Made by a program: the position numbers and the translations under genes. Shown one piece after another: positions 7,900-16,300 of a stretch of DNA of 64,000 nt (the first letter of the stretch is position 1; each line of letters begins with the position of its first letter). Below the pieces are notes generated by a model. It did not search any database and was not told the DNA's origin. It saw only the letters and a program-made list of their open reading frames with translations. The stretch is from Shinella sp. XGS7 (lineage in GTDB: Bacteria; Pseudomonadota; Gammaproteobacteria; Burkholderiales; Burkholderiaceae_C), in contig NZ_CP084758.1 of assembly GCF_020535565.1 (NCBI RefSeq), positions 5,035,001-5,099,000 of the forward strand. Reading direction: 5' to 3'.

Positions 7900-8460
7900 A
7901 TGGCAGCCCCGCAGCACCACCTCATCGTCGGCGGCCAGCGCAGCGGCAAGTCGCGCCAGGCCGAGCGTCTGGCGCTTGCCTGGCAGCGCAAGGGCGGCGA
8001 GGTCGCGGTGCTGGCCACGGCCCTGGCCTTTGACGCGGAGATGCGCGAGCGCATCGCGCGTCACCAGGCCGACCGGCCGGCGGGCTTTGCCACCGTGGAG
8101 GCGCCGCTGCAGCTGACGGCGGCCCTGCAGGCGGCCGCCCACCCCGGTCGCCTGCTGCTGGTGGACTGCCTCACTCTGTGGCTCACCAACTGGCTGATGC
8201 CCATGGAAGGCCAGCCCGATCTGGCGGCCTGGGCGGTGGAGCGTGCGGCCCTGCTGCAGGCCCTGCCGGTCCTGCCCTCGCCCGTGCTCTTCGTCTCCAA
8301 CGAGGTGGGCTGGGGCGTGAGCCCCATGACGCGCGAGGCGCGCTTTTATGTGGACGAGCTGGGCCGGCTGAACCAGGCCGTGGCCCAGCGCTGTCAACAC
8401 CTGACCCTGATGGTGGCCGGCCAGGCCTGGACCCGCCCCGTGGAGAGGACGAGCGAATGA
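7900..8460 (+). CDS. cobU: Adenosylcobinamide kinase / adenosylcobinamide-phosphate guanylyltransferase (CobU/CobP)
   Basis: Bifunctional cytosolic enzyme that activates adenosylcobinamide to GDP-cobinamide for nucleotide-loop assembly. The P-loop GGQRSGKS lies at residues 11-18, the VLATALAFDAEMRERI and RHQADRP segments carry the guanylyl-acceptor His region, and LLLVDCLTLWLTNWL and FVSNEVGWGVSPM are diagnostic. The length of 186 aa is typical. It overlaps the next start by 4 bp (ATGA). Confidence 0.95.
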   Translation: MAAPQHHLIVGGQRSGKSRQAERLALAWQRKGGEVAVLATALAFDAEMRERIARHQADRPAGFATVEAPLQLTAALQAAAHPGRLLLVDCLTLWLTNWLMPMEGQPDLAAWAVERAALLQALPVLPSPVLFVSNEVGWGVSPMTREARFYVDELGRLNQAVAQRCQHLTLMVAGQAWTRPVERTSE

Positions 8461-9380
8461 GGATACGAACGGCTCTTGCGGCGCTGTCACTGCTGGCGCT
8501 GAGTGCGCTGGCGCCGGCCGCGCCCATCATCCTCAAGGACGATCGCGGCGCCAGCATCACCCTGCCCGACGTGCCCAGGCGCATCGTCAGCCTGCTGCCC
8601 TCGCTGACCGAGACGGTGTGCGAGCTGGGCGACTGCGCCCGGCTGGTGGGCGTCGACCGCTTCTCCGACTACCCGACCAGCGTGCGCGCCCTGCCCAAGC
8701 TGGGCGGCCTGGACGATACCGGCATCGAGGCCCTGGTGGCGCTCAAGCCCGATGTGGTGCTGCTGGGCGTCTCGGCCCGGGTGATCGACCGCCTGGAGGC
8801 CCTGGGCCTCAAGGTCATCGCCCTGGAACCCAAGAGCATGGCCGATGTGCAGCGCGTGCTGGGCAAGGTGGCCCAGGTGCTGGGCAAGCCCGATGACGCG
8901 CGCCGCATCTGGAACCGCATCGACGGCGCCATCTCCCTGCAGGCCCAGCAGCTGCCGCCCGCGGCACGCGCGCTGAGCGTCTATTACGAGGTGGATGCCG
9001 CGCCCTATGCCGCCGGCCGCGCCAGCTTCATCGGCGAGATCCTGGACCGCCTGGGCCCGCGCAATGTGGTGCCGGCCGAGCTGGGCCCCTTCCCCAAGCT
9101 CAACCCCGAGTTCGTGGTGCGCGCCGACCCCCAGCTCATCATGGTGGGCCAGCGCAGCGCCAACGGCCTGCCCACCCGCCCGGGCTGGCACAACATCCGC
9201 GCGGTGCGCGACAAGAAGATCTGCGTCTGGGTGCCGGGCGAATCGGACGTGCTGGTGCGCCCCGGCCCACGCATGGGCGAGGCCGCGGCCCTGATGGCGC
9301 GCTGCCTGCGCCAGGCCGCCGCCGGCCCCGTGCCCTGGCCCACCACGCCCTTCAACGCCCCGCCGGGGGGCATGCGCTGA
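8457..9380 (+). CDS. btuF: Periplasmic cobalamin-binding protein (BtuF)
   Basis: Substrate-binding component that delivers cobalamin to BtuCD. It has a clear signal peptide (MRIRTALAALSLLALSALAPAAP) and a class III periplasmic-binding fold: RRIVSLLPSLTETVCELG, LVGVDRFSDYP, LPKLGGLDDTGIEALVALKPDVVL. The 307-aa length is normal. The start ATG overlaps the cobU stop; the stop overlaps btuC by one base. A second BtuF-like gene without a signal peptide occurs at 22033-22827. Confidence 0.92.
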   Translation: MRIRTALAALSLLALSALAPAAPIILKDDRGASITLPDVPRRIVSLLPSLTETVCELGDCARLVGVDRFSDYPTSVRALPKLGGLDDTGIEALVALKPDVVLLGVSARVIDRLEALGLKVIALEPKSMADVQRVLGKVAQVLGKPDDARRIWNRIDGAISLQAQQLPPAARALSVYYEVDAAPYAAGRASFIGEILDRLGPRNVVPAELGPFPKLNPEFVVRADPQLIMVGQRSANGLPTRPGWHNIRAVRDKKICVWVPGESDVLVRPGPRMGEAAALMARCLRQAAAGPVPWPTTPFNAPPGGMR

Positions 9381-10387
9381 TGAGCGGGCGTCAACCCCTG
9401 TGGCTGCTGATACTGCTGCTGGCCAGCGCGGCCCTGCTGGGCCTGGGCCTGGCGATCGGCAGCACCGGCTGGAGCCCCTGGCTGGGCGCCTCGGCGGGCG
9501 ACGCGGCCATGCAGCTCATCCTCTGGGACATCCGCGCGCCGCGCTCCCTGGGCGCCTGGCTGGCCGGAGCCCTGCTGGCCCTGGCCGGGGCCATTGCCCA
9601 GGGCCTGTTCCGCAACCCACTGGCCGATCCCTATCTGCTGGGCTGCTCGGCCGGCGCCTCTCTGGGCGTGGCCCTGCTGCTCTTCTGCGTGGTGGGGCTC
9701 TCGCCAGCGGCCACGGCCCTGGCCCTGCGCGTGGGCATGACGGGCGCGGCCTTTGCCGGTGCCGTGGGCGCCGTGCTGCTGACCCTGCTGCTGGCCCGCG
9801 GCGTGGAACAGACCCTGCGCCTGCTGCTGGCCGGCGTGATCGTGGGCGTGGTGCTGGGCTCGGGCTCGGCCCTGCTCACCCTGATGAACCCCGACATCCT
9901 GCGCGCCATGCAAGCCTTCATGCTGGGTAGCACCGGCTATGTGGGCTGGAGCGCGGTGCAGATCATGGCCGCGGCCCTGCTGCTGTGCCTGCTGCTGGCC
10001 CAGGGCTGCGCCCGCACCCTGGACGCCCTGAGCCTGGGCGAGGCCACGGCCCGCTCCCTGGGCGTGCGCCTGGCCGCGGTGCGCCTGCTGCTGATCGCCA
10101 CCCTGGCCCTGGCCACCGGTGCCGCCGTGGCGCAGTGCGGCCTGATCGCCTTCGTGGGCCTGGTGGCCCCGCACCTGGTGCGCAGCTGGGGCCCCTGCAC
10201 CCACCGCGCCCTGCTGCTGCTCGCGCCCCTGGCCGGCGGCGTGCTGCTGCTGGCGGCCGATGTGCTGGCGCGCTGGGTGATCGCCCCGCAGGAGCTGCCG
10301 GTGGGCGTGGTCACAGCCCTGCTGGGCGGCAGCTATCTGCTGTGGCTGATGCACCGCCGCCCGCGCGGCCTGGGAGTGGCGCGATGA
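9380..10387 (+). CDS. btuC: Cobalamin ABC transporter permease (BtuC, FecCD family)
   Basis: Inner-membrane permease with about ten hydrophobic segments over 335 aa. Family signatures include the early WDIRAPRSLGAWLAGALLALAGAIAQGLFRNPLADPYLLG stretch, with its RxPR and QxxxRNPLAxPxLLG core, and the C-terminal GLIAFVGLVAPHLVR (cytoplasmic coupling region). It pairs with the neighbouring btuF and btuD genes, whose starts overlap it. Confidence 0.94.
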   Translation: MSGRQPLWLLILLLASAALLGLGLAIGSTGWSPWLGASAGDAAMQLILWDIRAPRSLGAWLAGALLALAGAIAQGLFRNPLADPYLLGCSAGASLGVALLLFCVVGLSPAATALALRVGMTGAAFAGAVGAVLLTLLLARGVEQTLRLLLAGVIVGVVLGSGSALLTLMNPDILRAMQAFMLGSTGYVGWSAVQIMAAALLLCLLLAQGCARTLDALSLGEATARSLGVRLAAVRLLLIATLALATGAAVAQCGLIAFVGLVAPHLVRSWGPCTHRALLLLAPLAGGVLLLAADVLARWVIAPQELPVGVVTALLGGSYLLWLMHRRPRGLGVAR

Positions 10388-11169
10388 GCCCCGGCACACC
10401 GCGGCTGCAGCCGGCCCATCTGAGCCTGCGCCTGCACCAGCTCAAGCTGGGCGGCACGCCCATTCTGCATCCCCTGGACTTCGCCCCCGCCCCAGCGGCC
10501 TGGACGGCCATCGTGGGGCCCAATGGCGCCGGCAAGTCCACCCTGCTGCGCGCCCTGTGCGGCCTGCTGCCCTTCGAGGGCTGCCTGCAGCTGCAGGGCC
10601 GCGACTGGGCCCAATGGCCGGCCCGCGAGCGCGCCCGCCAGGTCGCCTGGCTGGGACAGAACGAAAGCGTGGCCGAGGAACTCAGCGCCTACGAGGTGGT
10701 GATGCTGGGCCGCCTGCCCCACCAGGCCTGGCTGGCCCCGCCCAGCGCCGAAGACCGCGCGGCGGTGGAGCAGGCCATGCGCCAGACCCAGAGCTGGGCA
10801 TGGCGCGAGCGCGCCCTGGCCCGGCTCTCCGGCGGCGAGCGCCAGCGCGTGCTGCTGGCCCGCGCCCTGGCCGTGCAAGCCCCTCTGCTGCTGATGGACG
10901 AGCCCCTGGCCCATCTGGACCCGCCCCACCAGAGCGACTGGGTGCAGATCGTGCGCGAGCGCGTGGCCGCGGGCGCCGCCGTGGTCTCGGTGCTGCATGA
11001 ACTCAATATCGCCCTGCAAGCCCAGCAGCTGGTGGTGATGGACGAGGGGCGCATCCTGCACCGCGGCGCCCCGCAGGACAGCGCCACCCATGCCGCCCTG
11101 CAGCAGGTCTTCCAGCAACGCCTGCAGATCCTGCAGGTCGGCGCGCGCTGGGTCGCCCTCAATACCTGA
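10384..11169 (+). CDS. btuD: Cobalamin ABC transporter ATP-binding protein (BtuD)
   Basis: ATPase powering BtuC. Walker A is GPNGAGKST, the signature motif is LSGGERQRVLLARALA, Walker B is LLLMDEPLAHLD, and the switch histidine is in SVLHELNIA. The length of 261 aa is normal for the FecE/BtuD group. The ATG at 10384 overlaps the btuC stop; the open frame continues upstream within btuC but that region is btuC in another frame. Confidence 0.94.
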   Translation: MSPGTPRLQPAHLSLRLHQLKLGGTPILHPLDFAPAPAAWTAIVGPNGAGKSTLLRALCGLLPFEGCLQLQGRDWAQWPARERARQVAWLGQNESVAEELSAYEVVMLGRLPHQAWLAPPSAEDRAAVEQAMRQTQSWAWRERALARLSGGERQRVLLARALAVQAPLLLMDEPLAHLDPPHQSDWVQIVRERVAAGAAVVSVLHELNIALQAQQLVVMDEGRILHRGAPQDSATHAALQQVFQQRLQILQVGARWVALNT

Positions 11170-11192
11170 CCCCCTTAGGTGCTTCCTCACGC

Positions 11193-12491
11193 ATGCCCAT
11201 CTGCCCTGCCCTGATGATCAGCGCCCCGGCCTCCGGCCAGGGCAAGACCAGCATCACCGCCGCCATCGCCCGCCACGCGCGCAATGCCGGCAAGAGGGTC
11301 CGCGTCTTCAAGACCGGCCCCGACTACCTGGACCCCATGATCCTGGAGCGCGCCAGCGGTCATCCGGTCTACCAGCTGGACCTCTTCATGGGCGGGCTGG
11401 CACATTGCCGCGCCCTGCTGCTGGAGGCGGCCATCCAGGCCGATCTGGTCCTGGTCGAGGGCGTGATGGGTCTGTACGACGGCGCGCCCAGCAGCGCCGA
11501 CCTGGCCGAGGCCTTCAATCTGCCGGTGCTGGCCGTCATCGACGCCGGCAGCATGGCCCAGACCTTTGCCGCCCTGGCCCTGGGCCTGCAGCGCTACCGC
11601 GAGGGCCGCATCCGCCTGTGCGGCGTGGTGGCCAACCGCGTGGGCAGCGAGGGCCATGGCCGTATGGTGGCCGAGGGCCTGCCCGCCGACCTGCCCCTGG
11701 TGGCCGCCCTGCAGCGCCGGCAAGACCTGGCCCTGCCCGAGCGCCATCTGGGCCTGGTCCAGGCCCGCGAGCTGCCGGGGCTGGACGCCCAGCTGGACGA
11801 ATGGGCGCGCGCCTGGGGCGCGGCCTCGGCCGGCTTCGAGTTCGCGCCGGTGGACTTCGCGGCCGCCGGCTTCACGCCGGAGCCGGCGCCGGCACCGCGT
11901 CTGGCGGGCCGGCGCATTGCCGTGGCCCAGGACGCCGCCTTCTCCTTCATCTACCCGGCCAATCTGGACTGCCTGCGCCGCCTGGGCGCCGAGGTCCTCT
12001 TGTTCGCGCCGGCCGAGGGCGAGCCCCTGCCCGATTGCGATGCGCTCTGGCTGCCCGGCGGCTACCCCGAGCTGCATGCCACGGCCCTGCGCGCCAACAA
12101 GGCCTTTTTCAGCGGCCTGCGCGCCCATCTGGCGGCGCACAAGCCCCTGCTGGCCGAGTGCGGCGGCATGCTGGCCCTGGCCGTGAGCCTGACCGATGCC
12201 CAGGGCCAGGAGCACGCCATGGCCGGCCTGCTGCCCGGCCAGGCCCGCCTGCAGCCACGCCTGGCTGCCCTGGGCCTGCAGGCCATCGCCTGGCCAGAGG
12301 GAGAGCTGCGCGGCCACACCTTCCACTACTCCACCTTCGAGACGCCGCTGCCGCCCATCGCTCGCGCCAGCAATCCCAATGGCGGCAAGGCGGCCGAAGC
12401 GCTCTACCAGCAGGGCTCGCTGCGCGCGAGCTATGTGCACCACTACTTCCCCGCCAACCCCGAGGCCGTCGCCGCCTTCTTCTCCTCATGA
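11193..12491 (+). CDS. cobB: Cobyrinate a,c-diamide synthase (CobB/CbiA)
   Basis: Glutamine-dependent ATP-using amidase that amidates carboxylates a and c of cobyrinate or its hydrogenobyrinate equivalent. The N-terminal P-loop APASGQGKTSITAAIARH with FKTGPDYLDP and the C-terminal class I glutamine amidotransferase domain (LWLPGGYPEL; nucleophile Cys in LAECGGMLAL; HTFHYSTFE) are both intact. The 432-aa length is normal. It starts 23 bp after btuD and its stop overlaps the next gene (ATGA). Confidence 0.95.
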   Translation: MPICPALMISAPASGQGKTSITAAIARHARNAGKRVRVFKTGPDYLDPMILERASGHPVYQLDLFMGGLAHCRALLLEAAIQADLVLVEGVMGLYDGAPSSADLAEAFNLPVLAVIDAGSMAQTFAALALGLQRYREGRIRLCGVVANRVGSEGHGRMVAEGLPADLPLVAALQRRQDLALPERHLGLVQARELPGLDAQLDEWARAWGAASAGFEFAPVDFAAAGFTPEPAPAPRLAGRRIAVAQDAAFSFIYPANLDCLRRLGAEVLLFAPAEGEPLPDCDALWLPGGYPELHATALRANKAFFSGLRAHLAAHKPLLAECGGMLALAVSLTDAQGQEHAMAGLLPGQARLQPRLAALGLQAIAWPEGELRGHTFHYSTFETPLPPIARASNPNGGKAAEALYQQGSLRASYVHHYFPANPEAVAAFFSS

Positions 12492-12949
12492 TGCTTGAAC
12501 AAGGTTTCGCCCAGATCGCCCAGGCCCTGCTGTGGCCGGTGCTGGTGCTCGTCGGTCTCGGTTTCATCTACGCCCTCTGGGTGGCCGGCGCCACCCTGAT
12601 GGAAGGCCTGCAGCGCCGCCGCGGCGGCTACCGCGCCCTGGCCCGCCACGAGAGCAAACCGGTGGAGGAAATCGAGCTGCAGGTGCTGCACCAGCTGGAG
12701 CCGCTGCGCCTGCTGGGCCGCGTGAGCCCCCTGCTGGGCCTGATCGCCACCATGGTGCCCCTGGGCCCGGCCCTGCAGAGCGTGGCCGCCGGTCAGGGCC
12801 AGCAGGCCCTGGCCGTGTTCAGCGGCGCCTTTGCCGGCGTGGTGCTGGCCCTGGCGGCCGCCGCCATCGGCCTGGTGGCCTATTCCATCAAGCGCCGCTG
12901 GCTGATGGCCGAGCTGGTGGCCATACGCAGCGCCCGGGGCCTGGCATGA
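12488..12949 (+). CDS. MotA/TolQ/ExbB-like proton-channel protein
   Basis: A 153-aa inner-membrane protein. The first helix is near residues 9-33 (LLWPVLVLVGLGFIYALWVAG). A cytoplasmic stretch (LQRRRGGYRALARHESKPVEEIELQVLHQLEPLRLLG) follows, then a helix SPLLGLIATMVPLGPAL and a third, FSGAFAGVVLALAAAAIGLVAYSI. This topology and the PLLGLIATMVPLG motif match the TolQ/ExbB core. It overlaps the cobB stop and lies upstream of a DUF2149 gene and cobN, a set I infer works together. ATGs at 12488 and 12491 are both possible starts; the ATGA overlap favours the first. Confidence 0.82.
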   Translation: MMLEQGFAQIAQALLWPVLVLVGLGFIYALWVAGATLMEGLQRRRGGYRALARHESKPVEEIELQVLHQLEPLRLLGRVSPLLGLIATMVPLGPALQSVAAGQGQQALAVFSGAFAGVVLALAAAAIGLVAYSIKRRWLMAELVAIRSARGLA

Positions 12950-13020
12950 CCACCCCCACGCTCACTGTGTTCGCTGCCCCCCGAGGGGGCGCAGGCCTCC
13001 CTTGGGGCGGCCCGGCGGGA
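12950..13020 (+). repeat. Palindromic intergenic element inserted between exbB-like and DUF2149 genes
   Basis: The 71-bp interval contains CCCCCCGAGGGGG (12977-12989) and CTTGGGGCGGCCC (13001-13013). The first is identical to a stretch at 33101-33113 and the second to the minus strand at 30138-30150. The interval is bracketed by a 12-bp direct repeat, GGCCTGGCATGA, at 12938-12949 and 13021-13032. Without the insertion the flanking stop and start would form the same ATGA overlap seen elsewhere in this operon. This looks like a small mobile or duplicated element. Confidence 0.72.
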
Positions 13021-13028
13021 GGCCTGGC

Positions 13029-13376
13029 ATGAAACACCTCTCCATCCTCGGCGAGGAAGACGACGACCCCATGCTCTCGGCCGTCAATCTGGTCGATGTG
13101 TTCCTGGTGCTGGTCGTGGCCCTGCTCACGGCCGTGGCCCTGCAGCAGCAGGCTGCCGCGGAGGACAACGTGACCATCATCAAGCGTGCCGGTCAGCCCG
13201 ATATGGAGATCGTGGTGCGCGAGAACGGCCAGGAGATCCGCTACAAGGGCCAGGGCGGCAGCAGCGAGGGTCAGGGCGTGCGCGCCGGCACGGCCTACAA
13301 GCTCAAGGACGGCAATCTGATCTATGTGCCGGAGGCCCAGACCGCCGCCGCACCCGCCACGCCCGCCACCCCATGA
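13029..13376 (+). CDS. DUF2149 protein, ExbD/TolR-like single-pass membrane protein
   Basis: A 115-aa protein: an acidic cytoplasmic N terminus (MKHLSILGEEDDDPMLSAVN), one membrane helix (LVDVFLVLVVALLTAVAL) and a periplasmic domain ending in an Ala/Pro-rich tail. I recognise the DUF2149 pattern. The helix begins LVDVFLVLV, closely resembling the ExbD/TolR helix with its essential aspartate (D in a VDVMLVLL context). This supports a proton-channel partner role with the preceding TolQ-like protein. The start at 13029 is chosen because it begins the conserved part; it lies immediately after the palindromic element. The stop overlaps cobN by 4 bp. Confidence 0.78.
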   Translation: MKHLSILGEEDDDPMLSAVNLVDVFLVLVVALLTAVALQQQAAAEDNVTIIKRAGQPDMEIVVRENGQEIRYKGQGGSSEGQGVRAGTAYKLKDGNLIYVPEAQTAAAPATPATP

Positions 13377-16300
13377 AGCGTCTGCTGCTGAGTCTGGCCC
13401 TGGGCCTGGCTGCCGCCAGTGCCCAGGCCGCGGCCACCCTGCTGTGGATCACGCTGGACGTGACGCCCCAGACCCGCCACGCCCTGATCGAGCGCGAGGC
13501 CGCGGCCGCCGGCATCACGCTCAAGGCCCTGGACTACCCGCTGCGCACCGCCGCGCTGGACGCCGCCCAGACCCGCGAGCTGCAGCGCGCCCTGCAGGCC
13601 GCCCAGGCGGTGTGGATCGATGCGCCGCATGCCAGCGTGGAAGCCAAGCTGCACAGCCTGCTGGACGAAGCCCTGCAGCGCGCGGCGCGGCCCGTCACCT
13701 GGATCCCGGCCGGCGAGCCCGCCGCCGAGGATCGCAGCACGCGCGCCTATCTGCAGGCCGGCGGCCCGGCCAATACCCGCGCCGCCTTCGCCCTGCTCAA
13801 GGCCCAGCTGAGCGGCCAGCCCGCCCCCGCGCTGGAGGCGCCGGTGCGCCTGCCCCAGCGCGGCCTCTACCACCCCGACCTGCCCGGCCCGCAGCACATG
13901 CTGGGCCAGGCGCAAGACCTGGCCCGCTGGGCCGCGGCCCGGCATGCTGGGGCGCCCCGGCCCGCCGTGGCCCTGCTGCTGCACCGCTACCACTTCGTGC
14001 AGGGCGCCACCGCCTGGGTGGACGACTGGCTGCGCCGCTTCGAGCGCCAGGGCCTGTTCGCCTATGCCGTGTTCAGCTCGCACCTGGCGGGCGACTCGCT
14101 GGCCTCGCTGATGGAGCTGCCGGGTGGCAAGCCCTATGCCTCGGTCCTGGTCAACCATGCCCTGCTGCCCCAGGCCGGCGCTCTGCAGCCCCTGTTCGAG
14201 CGCTGGGGCCTGCCCCTGTTGCAGACCCTGCCCTACCGGGCCGGCGCCACGGCCGACTGGGAGGCCAGCGAGACCGGCCTGGCCATGAGCGATCTGCCCT
14301 TCTACTTCGCCCAGCCCGAGGGTGCGGGCGCCATCGATCCGCTGATGGTGGTGGCCCATGCCCAGCGCGGCCGCGAGCCCCAGCTGATCGCGCGCCAGGC
14401 CGAGGCCGTGATCGCCAAGGCGCGCCGCCTGGTGGCCCTGCAGACCCGGCCCGCCGCCGAGAAGCGCCTGGTGGCCTTTGTCTACAACTACCCGCCCGGC
14501 GGCGACCATTTCGGCGCCAGCTTCCTGAACGTGCCACGCAGCCTGGAGAGCGTGAGCCAGGGCCTGCAGCGCGCCGGCTACGGCGTCCAGCCCCTGGCCG
14601 AGGCCGAGTGGATCGGCGCGCTCAAGCCCCTGATCGCGGCCTACTACCCGGGCGCCGATCTGCGCGCCCTGCTGCAGCGCGACCAGGCCGCCGCCCTGCC
14701 CCTGGCCGACTACCAGGCCTGGTTCGAGGCCACGCTGCCGCCCGCGCTGAAGGCGCGCATCCGCGCGCAATGGGGCGAGCCGGCACAGAGCCGCTATGTG
14801 GTGACGGCGGCCGATGGCCGCCCGGTCTTCGTGATCCCGCGCCTGCAGCGCGGCGCCTTGAGCGTGCTGCCCCAACCGCCGCGCGAGGAGACGCTCAAGC
14901 GCGGCCAGGACCCCTTCATGCACAAGAGCAAGACGCCCTTGTCCCACCACTACCTGGCCACCTACCTCTGGGCCCAGCGCCAGGCCGATGCCCTGATCCA
15001 CTTCGGCACCCATGGCACGCAGGAATGGGCCAATGGCAAGCTGCGCGCCCTGGACGTGCTGGACGAGGCCCTGCTGCCCCTGGGCGAGCTGCCCGTGATC
15101 TACCCCTATATCGTGGACAACCTGGGCGAGGGCCTGACCGCCAAGCGCCGCGGCCGCGCCCTGATGGTGAGCCACCGCACGCCCAGCTTCGCGCCGGCCG
15201 GCTTCAATGCCCGCATGGCCCAGATGCACGAGCTGATGCACGAATGGGAGACCGTGGACGCCGGCCCCACCCGCCAGGCCCTGGAGCGCCAGATGGTGGC
15301 CCAGTTCGTCGAGCACCAGCTGCACCGCGACCTGGGCTGGACGGCCGCGCAGATCGCCGCCGACTTCAGCGGCTTCCTGGAGCTGCTGCACCCCTGGCTG
15401 GACCGACTGGCCCAGAGCTCACAGCCCAAGGGCCTGGCCGTCTTCGGCCAGGTGCCCGATTTGGCGGCCCGGCGCAGCACCATCCTGCAGATGCTGCGCC
15501 AGCCCCTGATCGAGGCCCTGGGCGAGGACATCGACGAGGCCTTTCTGATCGACCATGAGCGCGTGGCCGGCTCGCGCCCCGGGCGCTGGCTGGAGGTGGC
15601 GCTCAAGGACGCCCAGGCGGCCAGCGTGCTGGACCTGCGACCGCCGGAGCCCGAAGACCACGTGCCCAACCGCGCGGCGCGCAAGCCCATCGACACACCG
15701 GCCCTGCTCAAGCTGGCCGAGCGCGCCCAGGAGCTGGAGCGCCGCCTGGCCACCGAGGGCGAGCTGCCGGGCCTGCTGACCGCCCTGGACGGGCGCTTCC
15801 TGCCCGCCGTCTACGGGGGCGATCCGCTGCGCAATCCCGACAGCCTGCCCACCGGCCGCAATCTGGCCGGCCTGGACCCGAACCGCCTGCCCACCAAACA
15901 GGCCTATGAGGTGGCCAAGTCCCTGTTCGAGACCTGGTATGCCGAGCAGGCCCAGGCCGGCCAGGCACCGAGGCGGCTGGCCCTGAGCCTGTGGGCCGGC
16001 GAAACCCTGCGCCACCAGGGCCTGATGGAAGCCCAGGCCCTGGTGGCCCTGGGCGTGATGCCGGTCTGGGACGAAAGCGGACGGCCCAGCGGCATCCAGC
16101 TGCTGCCCGCGTCCGCGCTGAAGAACGGCCGCCCGCGCGTGGACGTGCTGCTCAGCATCACCGGCTCCTACCGCGACCAGTTCCCCGCCCTGATGAACCT
16201 GCTGGACCAGGCCGTGGCCGCCGTGCTCGCGGCCGAACCCCAGGGCGCGCTGGCCCGCCACAACGCCGAGGTGGCGGCCGAGCTGCGCCGCCGCGGCCTG

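Noticed and set aside
12946-13032. Small frame starting ATG in the exbB-like/DUF2149 junction (MTTPTLTVFAAPRG...)
   Set aside because: It is read entirely through the palindromic repeat and arises from the duplicated GGCCTGGCATGA; no coding evidence.
13322-15391. Long minus-strand frame opposite cobN (689 codons)
   Set aside because: Antisense shadow of cobN, low-complexity composition, no recognisable domain.
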